Below are positions 25,329-33,863 of a stretch of DNA of 49,924 nt, one piece after another. A program made the translations under genes and the position numbers. Position 1 is the stretch's first letter; every line of letters begins with the position of its first letter. The notes beneath the pieces are model-generated. The model was not told the DNA's origin and made no database searches. It was given only the letters and a program-made list of their open reading frames with translations. The stretch lies in contig NZ_JXRQ01000012.1 of assembly GCF_000829445.1 (NCBI RefSeq), forward strand, positions 1 to 49,924. The letters run 5' to 3'. This stretch comes from Jeotgalibacillus alimentarius. Lineage in GTDB: Bacteria > Bacillota > Bacilli > Bacillales > Jeotgalibacillaceae.

Positions 25329-26516
25329 TTATCCGGCCTTCACCGCATTCTCACTTTTCACCTTACGTTTCGTAAAACGGTCCACAATGGAGCTGATCGC
25401 GCCATCTCCCGTTACATTCGCTGCAGTACCAAGGCTGTCCTGCGCCAGATAAAGTGCAAGCATCAGTGATGTCATTGCGCCTGAGAAGCCGAGCATGGAT
25501 TCAAGCAGTCCGAGTGAAGCAACCACTGCGCCACCAGGTACACCAGGTGCAGCGATCATTGTCACACCAAGCATCAGAATGAACGGGAAAATCTGACCGA
25601 ATGTCGCTACATCGCCTTGAATCAGCATCACGGCCATCGCGCAGCTCACAAGTGTAATCGTGCTTCCTGCTAAATGAATATTAGCCAGGAGCGGCACACA
25701 GAAGTCAGCTGTCTTCTCACGTACACCCATTTTCTTCGACTGCTCGAGTGTGACTGGAATCGTTGAAGCAGAAGACTGTGTACCAAGCGCTGTAAAGTAA
25801 GCAGGCATCATATTTTTCAGCATTTTGAACGGACTCTTACCGTGCAGTGATCCTGCAGTAGTATAAAGCATCACTAGATATAACACGTGCAAAATAATAA
25901 TCATCACGAACACAAGCAGGAATACGTTAATAATTGCGCTGACCTGTCCACCCTGAGTCATATTCGCAAAAATTCCGAATATGTGAATAGGAAGGAGTGG
26001 AATGATGATTTTTTCAATCAGCTTTTGGATAATCGTACGGAATTCTTCCAATCCTTTTTGAAGGATGCTGTTTTTAAAAGCAGAAATTCCGATTCCAAGA
26101 ACAAAAGACAGCAGCAGTGCCGACATAATGCCCATAACTGGTGTCATTTCAATACCGAAATACCCGCTAAGCAGTGCTTCTTCCGGATTCTCGAATGCTC
26201 TTGATGCTTGAGAGCCGAGAAGAATGGGGTATAGGATAGTAGCACTTAAGAATGCAATCAAACCTGCGATTACTGTTGATGCATAAGCAATACCGGCCGT
26301 CAGTCCAAGTGCTTTACCGGCACCGCGTCCCATCGCACCAATACCCGGCGCGATAAATGCAATGATAATGAGTGGAATAGCAAATGACAGAAAGCCGCTG
26401 AATAAATCATTAAAAGTTGCTGCCCCACGGATCAGCCATTCAGGACTGAAGCTCCCGATTGCAATACCAAGTGCAATCGCAATCACAATGCGGGGAAGTA
26501 ATCCAAGTTTTTTCAT
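25329..26516 (-). CDS. Dicarboxylate/amino acid:cation symporter (DAACS family)
   Basis: 395-residue secondary transporter driven by Na+ or H+, with eight helices and two re-entrant loops. ALGTQSSASTIPV (HP1), APGVPGGAVVASLG (HP2) and QDSLGTAANVTGDGA (the NxxGD cation/substrate site) are all present. It is shorter than classical GltP/DctP (about 420); substrates such as glutamate, aspartate, serine or dicarboxylates are possible. AGGAGG lies 8 nt before the ATG. The gene is monocistronic and divergent from ddl across 283 bp of AT-rich DNA with no further gene. Confidence 0.9.
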   Translation of the reverse strand: MKKLGLLPRIVIAIALGIAIGSFSPEWLIRGAATFNDLFSGFLSFAIPLIIIAFIAPGIGAMGRGAGKALGLTAGIAYASTVIAGLIAFLSATILYPILLGSQASRAFENPEEALLSGYFGIEMTPVMGIMSALLLSFVLGIGISAFKNSILQKGLEEFRTIIQKLIEKIIIPLLPIHIFGIFANMTQGGQVSAIINVFLLVFVMIIILHVLYLVMLYTTAGSLHGKSPFKMLKNMMPAYFTALGTQSSASTIPVTLEQSKKMGVREKTADFCVPLLANIHLAGSTITLVSCAMAVMLIQGDVATFGQIFPFILMLGVTMIAAPGVPGGAVVASLGLLESMLGFSGAMTSLMLALYLAQDSLGTAANVTGDGAISSIVDRFTKRKVKSENAVKAG

Positions 26517-26799
26517 GGTAAAGTCCTCCTATTGTGTACAGTTGTATTTGATAGATGGATTATAACGCGATGATTATACGTTGTTAAGGGAAAAAGTTTA
26601 ATTAGTAATAATAAAATAATTTAGAATTGTCAGTAAAATAAATGATTTTGAACCCTTAAAGTAGTGTTTTTGTTATAGTGAAAAAACAAAAAATCGATTC
26701 ATCAAACTCATTTAGAAAAATTAAAAACGTGGTAAGATGGAGAAGGAAATTGAAATGAACTTTTTACATAGATCACGAGATAAACGGAGGACTATATAA

Positions 26800-27861
26800 A
26801 TGAAAACAAAACTATGTCTGCTGTTCGGCGGAAAGTCTGCAGAGCATGAAGTGTCATTACAGACAGCGAAAGCCGTAATTAAAGCACTGGACCTGACTAA
26901 ATTTGATATTGACCCTGTATTTATTACAAAAGAAGGTGAATGGAGAAAAGGTGCCGCACTGACTGAACCGGTGGAAGATGTGAAGCAGCTCCAGTTTGAA
27001 GCGCAGGCAGAAGTATCGCCTGCTGAAGGACTCGTTCCTGCGCAGGAAGCTTCATACGATATCGTGTTTCCACTGCTGCACGGACCAAATGGGGAAGACG
27101 GAACAGTCCAGGGGCTGCTTGAGGTGCTGAATGTTCCTTATGTCGGGAATGGTGTTCTTGCTTCATCAGCCGGTATGGATAAAGTAATCATGAAGAACCT
27201 GTTCAGAGATGCCGGGCTTCCTCAGGTAGGCTACACGTCATTTATTCGCTCTGCCTGGGAAAAGGATAAGGAAGCAAGCTACGTGAAAACAGAAAAAGAA
27301 ATCGGTTATCCATGCTTCATTAAGCCGGCCAATCTTGGTTCAAGTGTCGGCATCAGCAAATGTACAAACCGTGCTGAGCTTGAAGCAGGCTTTGAAGAAG
27401 CGTTTCAATTTGACCGCAAGATTGTGATTGAAGAAGGCGTCAAAGCGCGTGAGATTGAACTTGGTGTCATTGGCAACGACTTCCCTGAAGTATCAGTACC
27501 GGGCGAGATCGTAGCAAAAAAGGACTTTTATGATTATAAATCGAAGTATGTAGACGGCGATTCTGTCATGATCATTCCAGCTGAGCTGCCGGACGGTATG
27601 GCTGAAAAGCTTCAGGAAATGGCTAAAACTGCATTTCAGACAGTTGACTGCTCTGGACTTGTACGTGCAGACTTCTTTGTAACTGAAAACGATGAGATCT
27701 ATATCAATGAAATTAACACAATGCCAGGATTCACTCCTTACAGTATGTTCCCGCTATTATGGGAAAACACTGGTGTGCCTTACGCTGAACTGATTGAAAA
27801 GCTGGTTCAGTTCGGAATGGAACGCTATGAAGATAAACAGAAACTAAAAACTTCAATCTGA
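26800..27861 (+). CDS. ddl: D-alanine--D-alanine ligase
   Basis: Cytosolic ATP-grasp enzyme that makes the D-Ala-D-Ala dipeptide for peptidoglycan; 353 aa. [16 protein letters not shown] at the N-terminus, [16 protein letters not shown], and [15 protein letters not shown] near the C-terminus are family motifs; the Tyr/Phe selectivity position cannot be read with certainty. CGGAGG precedes the ATG. It is followed 13 bp later by murF, whose substrate is the Ddl product, so the pair forms an operon. Confidence 0.97.
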   Translation: MKTKLCLLFGGKSAEHEVSLQTAKAVIKALDLTKFDIDPVFITKEGEWRKGAALTEPVEDVKQLQFEAQAEVSPAEGLVPAQEASYDIVFPLLHGPNGEDGTVQGLLEVLNVPYVGNGVLASSAGMDKVIMKNLFRDAGLPQVGYTSFIRSAWEKDKEASYVKTEKEIGYPCFIKPANLGSSVGISKCTNRAELEAGFEEAFQFDRKIVIEEGVKAREIELGVIGNDFPEVSVPGEIVAKKDFYDYKSKYVDGDSVMIIPAELPDGMAEKLQEMAKTAFQTVDCSGLVRADFFVTENDEIYINEINTMPGFTPYSMFPLLWENTGVPYAELIEKLVQFGMERYEDKQKLKTSI

Positions 27862-27874
27862 GGAGAAGCCAGTC

Positions 27875-29236
27875 ATGAAAAAAACGTTAAAAGAAATTGC
27901 TGAGATCCTGAAAGCTGACGTTCCTGCACAAGGGTTTGAGGATGCAGTTGCTGAAGGAGCCAGCATTAATACCCTGACAATCCAGCCCGGCAATCTGTTT
28001 GTGCCTTTTAAGGGAGAAAAAACCGACGGCCACAAATATGTCCGTCAGGCTTTTGAAAAAGGTGCGGGTATTTCACTATGGCAAAAAGATGTACCTGATG
28101 TCCCACATGACCTGCCGATTATTCTTGTGGATGACCCGGAAGCTGCACTGCAGCAGCTCGCATCAGCTTACAGACAGGAAAACCATTTTAAAGTCGTTGC
28201 GATTACAGGCAGTAATGGGAAAACAACGACCAAGGATATGATTGCAGGCGTCCTTTCAACAAAATACAGCGTGCAGAAAACAGAAGGAAACTTTAACAAT
28301 AACCTGGGTCTGCCGTTAACGCTTCTGAATATAAAAGAATCCACAGATGTGGCTGTGCTTGAAATGGGTATGAGTGGATTTGGTGAGATCGAACTGCTCA
28401 GCAACATCGCAACACCTGATATCGCAGTCATTACGAATATCGGGGAATCGCACCTGCAGGACCTCGGATCAAGAGAAAACATTGCGAAGGCAAAGTTCGA
28501 AATCATTGCAGGCCTGAATCAGAACGGGATTCTGTTTTACTACGGCGATGAGCCATTATTAAAAGCGCTCGTTCAACAGACGGAGGGGCTGAAAAGCGCT
28601 TCGTATGGCTATGAAGATACAAACGGTCTTTACCCGAGAAATACTGAGATCGATGAATCGGGAAGCCGTATCCAGCTCGGTACGGAAGAAACGTGGGTCT
28701 CTATCCCAGTCTTGGGAAGACATAATGTCCTGAACGGTCTTGCCACTATCAGAACAGCGCTTCATCTCGGTCTGACGCTTGGAGAGATTGAAGAAGGCTT
28801 TGCGAAAACTGAAATGACAGCTATGCGCATGGAACGTGTGGAAGGGGCAAATGGAGAAGTATTTATTAATGATGCCTACAATGCAAGTCCGACCTCCATG
28901 CTTGCTGCACTTCAGTTTTTAGAAGAGGCGAAAACATCCGGGAAAAAGATCGCTGTTCTCGGAGATATGCTTGAACTTGGTGACGACGAAGAAACTTTCC
29001 ACCGTGAGATCGGCCAGAAGATCAACGTTAATGAGATTCCGGTCCTGCTCACGTACGGTCCACGCTCGAGGTGGCTTGCTGAAGAAGCCCTGCAGAGAAC
29101 GCCGCTCGTCTACTGGTTCAAGGATCATGATGAACTCGTGGCGGAACTGAAGAAGCATCTGTCTAAAGGAGACCTTGTGCTGGTGAAGGGATCCCGCGGA
29201 ATGGAGCTTGAGAAAGTGATCGAAGCTTTTAAATAA
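27875..29236 (+). CDS. murF: UDP-N-acetylmuramoyl-tripeptide--D-alanyl-D-alanine ligase
   Basis: Adds D-Ala-D-Ala to the UDP-MurNAc tripeptide in the last cytosolic step of precursor synthesis. 453 aa; the N-terminal substrate domain is followed by the ATP site ITGSNGKTTTKDM (about 111-123), the NNLGLPLTLL and EMGMSGFGEI segments, and VFINDAYNASPTSM of the C-terminal domain. GAGGAG precedes the ATG. It is second in the ddl-murF operon, with a terminator directly after. Confidence 0.97.
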   Translation: MKKTLKEIAEILKADVPAQGFEDAVAEGASINTLTIQPGNLFVPFKGEKTDGHKYVRQAFEKGAGISLWQKDVPDVPHDLPIILVDDPEAALQQLASAYRQENHFKVVAITGSNGKTTTKDMIAGVLSTKYSVQKTEGNFNNNLGLPLTLLNIKESTDVAVLEMGMSGFGEIELLSNIATPDIAVITNIGESHLQDLGSRENIAKAKFEIIAGLNQNGILFYYGDEPLLKALVQQTEGLKSASYGYEDTNGLYPRNTEIDESGSRIQLGTEETWVSIPVLGRHNVLNGLATIRTALHLGLTLGEIEEGFAKTEMTAMRMERVEGANGEVFINDAYNASPTSMLAALQFLEEAKTSGKKIAVLGDMLELGDDEETFHREIGQKINVNEIPVLLTYGPRSRWLAEEALQRTPLVYWFKDHDELVAELKKHLSKGDLVLVKGSRGMELEKVIEAFK

Positions 29237-29244
29237 AGCATTTG

Positions 29245-29271
29245 AAAAGCCGTCCTGTGGGGCGGCTTTTT
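29245..29271 (+). terminator. Terminator of ddl-murF
   Basis: AAAAGCCGTCC and GGGGCGGCTTTT form a compact stem (one G-T pair) with a short loop and T5. Confidence 0.85.
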
Positions 29272-29288
29272 GTGTGGATGTGGGTGAT

Positions 29289-29435
29289 CAGACTGTCAGC
29301 GAAGAGGGTGCGACCTTGGGCGGTGGTGATATGACCATCAGCGGAGACGATGCGACCATAATTGGCGGTGATGCGACCATCAGCAGCCGCAACACGACCA
29401 CAATCGGCGATGATACAACCACCAGCAGTTAAAAC
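29289..29435. repeat. Tandem array 2: seven 21-bp units, core RYGACCAT
   Basis: Seven consecutive units of exactly 21 bp (147 bp, no indel) begin at 29289, 29310, 29331, 29352, 29373, 29394 and 29415. The consensus is GCGACCATNAGCGGNGATGAT, with the ACC and GAT positions most constant. One + frame is open through the array (ATIxGGD-type heptads) and stops in the last unit, but no start codon with a ribosome site is seen. It begins 18 bp after the murF terminator and ends just before the next promoter. Confidence 0.82.
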
Positions 29436-29451
29436 ACAGCATCCGCTAAAG

Positions 29452-29476
29452 ATTTAAAACCATCATTTATGGGTAT
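29452..29476 (+). promoter_or_regulatory. Candidate sigma-B promoter of the alpha/beta hydrolase gene
   Basis: ATTTAA (29452-29457), a 13-bp spacer and a perfect GGGTAT (29471-29476) match the sigma-B pattern GTTTAA-N12-15-GGGTAT except for the first -35 base. It lies 33 bp before the start codon at 29510. Confidence 0.5.
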
Positions 29477-29509
29477 AAAAAACGGTAGAAGATTGAACGG
29501 AGGGACGTC

Positions 29510-30223
29510 ATGGGACAGACAGGATGCTTGCTGCTTCACGGATTCACAGGGGGCGCTTATGAGGTGAACCCGCTTGCCAGATACCTGCGTGAGCATACAG
29601 ACTGGATTATTTCAGTGCCGGTGCTTCCGGGGCATGGCAGACATCTCAGGCTGCATGAAACGAACGCAGTTGAATGGATCACATATGCTGAAGAAGAACT
29701 GAAAAGGCTGTATATGTATTGTGATGAAATATATGTGGTCGGCTTTTCAATGGGCGGTCTCATCGCAGCTTATCTGACCATCCACTATCCGGTGAAAAAA
29801 CTGGTCTTGCTAAGCGCGGCAGCTCTTTATATTAATCCGAAACAGATCCTGAGTGATGTTAAAACAGTATTTGCAGATACATTAAGACGTAAGCTGAATG
29901 AAAACGAATGGTTTGGTCATTATAAGTATAAGCTTTTTCATACACCAATCCGCTCCACAAGAGAGTTCAGACGCCTGGCAACGTATGTCGTTCCGCTGCT
30001 GCCCAAAATCAGAGTGCCTGTTTTCATTGCGCAGGGACAGATGGATGGAATCGTGCCTCCAAAAGCGGCCAGATTCGTCTACGACCGGGTCGGAACTTAC
30101 CAAAAAAGATTATATTTATCAAAATCGTCTAAACACCTGATATGCTATGGGTCCGACTGTGATCAGCTTTTTCATGAGATCGCTTTCTTTTTAAAACAGG
30201 AGAAAGTTCCTGACAACGGATGA
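29510..30223 (+). CDS. Alpha/beta hydrolase, Est30-like carboxylesterase
   Basis: 237-residue serine hydrolase. LLHGFTGGAYEVNPLARYL gives the oxyanion region, VLPGHG follows, and the nucleophile elbow is GFSMGG (Ser at about 86). QGQMDGIVPP provides the Asp and SSKHLICYG the His. This is the thermophilic carboxylesterase Est30/YvaK-like group acting on short acyl esters or monoacylglycerols. CGGAGGG precedes the ATG. It appears to have its own, possibly stress-controlled, promoter. Confidence 0.9.
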   Translation: MGQTGCLLLHGFTGGAYEVNPLARYLREHTDWIISVPVLPGHGRHLRLHETNAVEWITYAEEELKRLYMYCDEIYVVGFSMGGLIAAYLTIHYPVKKLVLLSAAALYINPKQILSDVKTVFADTLRRKLNENEWFGHYKYKLFHTPIRSTREFRRLATYVVPLLPKIRVPVFIAQGQMDGIVPPKAARFVYDRVGTYQKRLYLSKSSKHLICYGSDCDQLFHEIAFFLKQEKVPDNG

Positions 30224-30252
30224 TTGTTTTTTGAAAATAGACATGATAAGAT
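30224..30252 (+). promoter_or_regulatory. Candidate sigma-A promoter for the cshA leader
   Basis: TTGTTT (30224-30229), a 17-bp spacer and TAAGAT (30247-30252) start immediately after the hydrolase stop and would begin a roughly 325-nt cshA leader. Confidence 0.5.
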
Positions 30253-30259
30253 ACGTAAG

Positions 30260-30575
30260 ACATCTGCTACAATTAGCAAAAAGCTCTCTTATTTATAAGA
30301 AGAGTGTGATATAACTTTTAAATGCGCAAAGCGGGATCATCTCGTGACGGACGTATTTTGTCCTGCGTATTTTTGATGGTTGTCTTTAACCAGCATGAAA
30401 GACCAATTGACATATTGGCATCTCTGACGCACTCGGCCTATGACCGGGTTTTCTTTTTGGGGAAGAAATGCCCCTGTTATTTTAAATGTTAAGGACAACG
30501 AACAAAGGCTGTCGCAGTCTTCTGAGCGATCTTAGCTATGTGTATGAAATAGATGATTCACAAAACAAAGGAGAA
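30260..30575 (+). ncRNA. Long structured 5' leader of cshA with internal terminator
   Basis: Successive hairpins can be drawn: GGAC/GTCC (30350s), TGGTT/AACCA (30378-30393), CCAAT/ATTGG (30402-30417), then ACTCGG/CCGGGT (30431-30449) followed by TTTCTTTTT, which is a terminator, and GGGG/CCCC (30459-30474). A premature terminator far ahead of a helicase gene suggests transcription attenuation or a cold-responsive or autoregulatory leader. It matches no riboswitch class that I can name. Confidence 0.5.
30322..30492 (+). CDS. Possible 56-residue ORF inside the cshA leader
   Basis: It opens MRKAGSSRDGRILSC and closes GKKCPCYFKC, spanning all the leader hairpins including the terminator. There is no visible ribosome binding site before the ATG, so it may be a chance frame across a conserved RNA, or a weakly translated leader peptide whose translation controls the terminator. 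No family is known to me. Confidence 0.25.
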   Translation: MRKAGSSRDGRILSCVFLMVVFNQHERPIDILASLTHSAYDRVFFLGKKCPCYFKC

Positions 30576-30583
30576 TGAAGGAT

Positions 30584-32038
30584 TTGACACTTTTTTCAGA
30601 ACTACCAATTAGTCCAGTAATCCAGAAATCAATTAAACGTATGGGATTTGAAGAGGCAACGCCGATTCAGGCTGGCACAATTCCACTATCAGCAGAAGGA
30701 AAAGACATTATCGGGCAGGCGCAGACAGGAACAGGTAAAACGGCTGCTTTCGGTATTCCAATGCTTGAAAAAGTGGATACAAAATCACCAAATATCCAAG
30801 GTCTGATCATCGCGCCGACTCGTGAGCTTGCGATCCAGGTATCAGAAGAGCTTTATAAGATCGGAAGCGACAAGCGTGTACGCGTTCTTTCAGTATACGG
30901 AGGTCAGGATATTCAGCGCCAGATCCGTGCAATGAAAAAGAACCCGCATATCATTGTTGGTACACCGGGCCGTCTGCTTGACCACATTAACCGCCGCACA
31001 CTGAAGCTTGATCAGGTTCAGACTCTTGTACTTGATGAAGCAGATGAAATGCTTAACATGGGATTCATCGATGATATCGAATCAATCCTTAAAAACGTTC
31101 CGGAAACTCGCCAGACGCTATTGTTCTCAGCAACAATGCCTGGACCGATCCGCAAGATTGCTGAACGCTTCATGAAAGAGCCTGAAGTTGTGAAAGTAAA
31201 AGCGAAGGAAATGACTGTTGAAAATATCGAGCAGTTCTTCGTAAAAGCACATGAGCGTGAGAAATTCGACGTACTTTCACGTCTGATCAACGTTCAGTCA
31301 CCTGAGCTTGCAATTGTATTCGGACGCACAAAGCGCCGTGTTGATGAGCTTGCTCGTGCACTTGAAATCCGCGGCTATATGGCTGAAGGAATTCACGGTG
31401 ACCTGACACAGGCGAAGCGTATGAGCGTACTGAAGAAATTCAAAGAAGGCCGTATCGACGTACTTGTTGCAACAGACGTTGCCGCGCGTGGACTTGATAT
31501 TTCAGGCGTTACACACGTATACAACTACGACATTCCTCAGGACCCTGAAAGCTACGTTCACCGTATTGGACGTACAGGCCGTGCAGGTAAAAAAGGTATG
31601 GCGATGACATTCGTTACACCACGTGAAATGAACTACCTTCGCGTTGTTGAACAAACAACGAAGAAGAAGATGGAGCAAATGCGTCCACCAAGTTCATCTG
31701 AAGCACTTGAAGGTCTTCAGCGCGCAGCAGTTGACGAACTGAAAGAAACACTTAAGAAAAACAACCTTGAAGAGTACAAAGTACTTGCTCGTGAATTATT
31801 AAACGATGGTGAAGAATCACTGGATCTAATCGCAGCTGCTCTTAAGATTCTTACAAAAGAGCCAGATGAAACACCAGTAGACATCACACCTGAGCGCCCA
31901 CTTTCTTCTAAGAAGAAATCGTATCGCAAAGACGACAAAAAGTTTGGCAACCGCGGTGGAAACCGTGGCGGGAAAGGCGGAGGCAAGCCTTACAACAGCC
32001 GTCAGCGCCAGCCAAAGCGTCAATCACGCGAAGGATAA
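30584..32038 (+). CDS. cshA: DEAD-box ATP-dependent RNA helicase CshA
   Basis: Cold-shock and degradosome-associated RNA helicase. Motifs in order: Q motif (GFEEATPIQ), [44 protein letters not shown] and [10 protein letters not shown]; a basic Gly/Arg-rich tail ([15 protein letters not shown]) binds RNA. 484 aa from the TTG at 30584, preferred because GGAG is 10 nt upstream and the product starts [10 protein letters not shown] as in orthologues; the ATG at 30575 almost touches the ribosome site. ydbS-ydbT lie downstream as in B. subtilis. Confidence 0.96.
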   Translation: MTLFSELPISPVIQKSIKRMGFEEATPIQAGTIPLSAEGKDIIGQAQTGTGKTAAFGIPMLEKVDTKSPNIQGLIIAPTRELAIQVSEELYKIGSDKRVRVLSVYGGQDIQRQIRAMKKNPHIIVGTPGRLLDHINRRTLKLDQVQTLVLDEADEMLNMGFIDDIESILKNVPETRQTLLFSATMPGPIRKIAERFMKEPEVVKVKAKEMTVENIEQFFVKAHEREKFDVLSRLINVQSPELAIVFGRTKRRVDELARALEIRGYMAEGIHGDLTQAKRMSVLKKFKEGRIDVLVATDVAARGLDISGVTHVYNYDIPQDPESYVHRIGRTGRAGKKGMAMTFVTPREMNYLRVVEQTTKKKMEQMRPPSSSEALEGLQRAAVDELKETLKKNNLEEYKVLARELLNDGEESLDLIAAALKILTKEPDETPVDITPERPLSSKKKSYRKDDKKFGNRGGNRGGKGGGKPYNSRQRQPKRQSREG

Positions 32039-32041
32039 TAA

Positions 32042-32187
32042 GAAAAGCGTAGGTGAGCGTTTAGGGGCGTACATGTTGGACTGAAGCGCCGGAGATAAAG
32101 GAAACACGGTGAACGAAGTGAGCCGATGTTGACTTATCGGACAGAGCTGAAGGAAACATGCTAGCCCCTGCGAACCGGAGCTGGACA
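32042..32187. repeat. Family 2a structured intergenic repeat
   Basis: A copy of the 16617 element (GTTTAGGGGCGTA, GATAAAGGAAACACG, GATGTTGACTTATC, CTAGCCCCTGC, GGAGCTGGACA), more diverged in the middle. It begins 4 bp after the cshA stop and is joined in tandem to a family 2b element. Confidence 0.72.
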
Positions 32188-32191
32188 ACAT

Positions 32192-32314
32192 AGAAAAGCG
32201 GAAGGCGCTTGGTCAGCTCCGACGGGCATAAGACGCGCAGCGGAAAACGGGTGAACTTTCCCGTTTACCGATGGATGGCTTATGACTCGAGGGGTTGGGC
32301 GCTGAAGCTGGACA
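32192..32314. repeat. Family 2b structured intergenic repeat
   Basis: It starts AGAAAAGCGGAAGGCGCTTG and ends GCGCTGAAGCTGGACA, with CCGACGGGCATAAGACGCGC and TGGCTTATGACTCGAGGGG between. CATAAG/CTTATG and GGCGC/GCGC blocks can pair, giving a long stem; GGGTGAACTTTCCCG makes a terminal loop. It shares only its two ends with family 2a. Confidence 0.7.
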
Positions 32315-32321
32315 TATATAC

Positions 32322-32362
32322 AAAAGGCTGCACACGGACTTGTTCCGGTGCAGCCTTTTTTT
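32322..32362 (+). terminator. Terminator of cshA, beyond the repeats
   Basis: AAAAGGCTGCAC (32322-32333) pairs with GTGCAGCCTTTT (32348-32359), with T7 following. The cshA transcript would therefore include the two structured repeats in its 3' end. Confidence 0.85.
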
Positions 32363-32378
32363 ATGCGGGAGAAAAGGT

Positions 32379-32564
32379 CTGAAGGAAAAGTGACTTGGCC
32401 TGATTGAATTGTGCTTGCGGCTGAAGGAAATCATGAACGGATTGAAGGGAATCATGGCAGGTGAAGGAATTAATTTTAATATTGAAGGAAACGCCTAGCA
32501 GATTGAAGGAATAATTTCTAAATTGATGGAAAAAGCAGCCCTGTTGAAGGAATTATGCCCACTC
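32379..32564. repeat. Tandem array 3: nine 19-21-bp units, core TGAAGGAA
   Basis: Units begin at 32379, 32400, 32421, 32442, 32461, 32482, 32503, 32523 and 32544, with lengths 21,21,21,19,21,21,20,21,21. Each starts YTGAAGGAA or a close variant (ATTGAATT, TTGATGGAA); the remainder is unrelated between units. All frames contain stops, so it is non-coding. It begins 17 bp after the cshA terminator. Confidence 0.8.
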
Positions 32565-32623
32565 CCATCTCATCCTCGAGACCGGCCCGGCCTTACATCT
32601 TCCTCATCCACACCATCCCTAAC

Positions 32624-32652
32624 AAAAAAAGCCGCCCAAAAATCCGGACAGC
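32624..32652 (-). terminator. Terminator of the 185-residue membrane protein gene
   Basis: Read on the minus strand, GCTGTCC pairs with GGGCGGC (two G-T pairs) and is followed by seven T; it lies directly after the stop at 32660. Confidence 0.65.
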
Positions 32653-32659
32653 TTCCTCA

Positions 32660-33217
32660 TTATTCTCTCTCCTGAAATGTAAAAACAATCCCGTTTGCCT
32701 GCAGCATGCCGTCGATTTTAGAGAAAGCGGTTTGCATTTGTGCATTACGGTCAAATTCAAGGTTTTCCCCATCATTCATTTTAAGAATAAGAGTATCGTA
32801 TTTCACTTCTTCATTCTGTTTGAGCAGAACAGCATCCTCTACATCACTCCATGCATATTCATTTGAAGTGACAGCGAAAAGATCATTATGGATGATTTTC
32901 TCTTCTCTCAATACAGAATAATTTGTTAAGCTCAGCACAAGCAGTACAAGTGAAACTGCCAGAAGTCCGAAGCCGGTTCCTTTGAATACCTTTCCTTCTT
33001 TATACATCATGAAAAAGAATACAGACAATAGGAGTCCAAAAGCGCCGAAAAGGATATTAGATAGAGCAGGCGTACGTATGGTGATGACATCTCCATAGGA
33101 AAAGAACAGATAGTGGAGCAGATTTGGGCCGATAAAAGCAAAGATCAGACTGACAATAAAGGTGATCACGCTTAAAACAATCCACATGATATTACCTTCT
33201 GTAAAATCGCGGTGCAT
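32660..33217 (-). CDS. Four-helix membrane protein of unknown function (185 aa)
   Basis: About four hydrophobic segments (about 11-31, 48-68, 78-98 and near 100) precede a cytoplasmic-looking C-terminal part of about 75 residues (YAWSDVEDAVLLKQNEEVKY, LILKMNDGENLEFD) whose strand-rich pattern resembles a small PH-like fold. The ATG at 33217 has AGGAGG 6 nt away. It lies divergent from the PH-domain pair ydbS-ydbT, which hints at a related envelope role; no name can be given. Confidence 0.75.
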   Translation of the reverse strand: MHRDFTEGNIMWIVLSVITFIVSLIFAFIGPNLLHYLFFSYGDVITIRTPALSNILFGAFGLLLSVFFFMMYKEGKVFKGTGFGLLAVSLVLLVLSLTNYSVLREEKIIHNDLFAVTSNEYAWSDVEDAVLLKQNEEVKYDTLILKMNDGENLEFDRNAQMQTAFSKIDGMLQANGIVFTFQERE

Positions 33218-33380
33218 AAACATCCTCCTTACAATAATTTCATATCTACTATACAGAATTTTTTGATAAAAAGTTTCGTTTTTTAAAATATTTCCATGAA
33301 AACTTTTGAAACGTATATGACCTGCAATTCGTATGATAAAGTAGATACATAAATGATACATATAGACAGGAGAGAAAAAG

Positions 33381-33863
33381 ATGGGGAGACAGGAGCCTAA
33401 GATGAGAATTTCTGAGCGGGCGTTAACCGTCTGGAAGTTGTATGGCTGGATTTCTGCAGCAGTCACCCTGTTAATTGGGGCAGGGTTAACAACGCTCACA
33501 CTCATATTTGACTGGTCGATCTGGTTTATCATCGGCTCAGCGATCGCACTAATACTTGAAATTGTATTATTTGTTTTTGTTCTGCCAACGCTGAAGTGGA
33601 AGCGCTGGCGCTATGAAGTGAGGGAAGAAGAGATTGAATTGCAGCATGGAATCTTCATTGTGACACGTACATTGGTGCCAATGGTTCGTGTGCAGCACGT
33701 AGAAACAGAGCAGGGACCGATTTTGCGTAAATACAGACTTGCCACAGTCAGTATTTCAACAGCAGCCACACTGCATCAGATTCCTGCGCTTGATATTAAT
33801 GAAGCAGATGCATTAAGAGATTCAATTTCTGCTTTGGCAAGGGTGGCTGAAGACGATGTCTGA
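33381..33863 (+). CDS. ydbS: PH-domain membrane protein YdbS
   Basis: 160 aa; two membrane helices (about 23-45 and 50-72) followed by a bacterial PH (bPH2/YdbS) domain with YEVREEEIELQHGIFIVTRT. GGAGAG precedes the ATG. It overlaps ydbT by 8 bp and lies in the same place as in B. subtilis, downstream of cshA. In that species YdbS and YdbT were linked to resistance to an antimicrobial peptide (amylocyclicin); the role here is assumed similar. Confidence 0.88.
   Translation: MGRQEPKMRISERALTVWKLYGWISAAVTLLIGAGLTTLTLIFDWSIWFIIGSAIALILEIVLFVFVLPTLKWKRWRYEVREEEIELQHGIFIVTRTLVPMVRVQHVETEQGPILRKYRLATVSISTAATLHQIPALDINEADALRDSISALARVAEDDV

Noticed and set aside
26520-26799. Riboswitch or T-box before ddl
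   Set aside because: No T-box GGTGGNACC motif or other known aptamer pattern is seen; only AT-rich promoter-like sequence.
32555-32866. 103-residue + strand ORF opposite the four-helix membrane protein gene
   Set aside because: It is antisense to a gene with a good ribosome site and membrane pattern, and lacks its own start signals.
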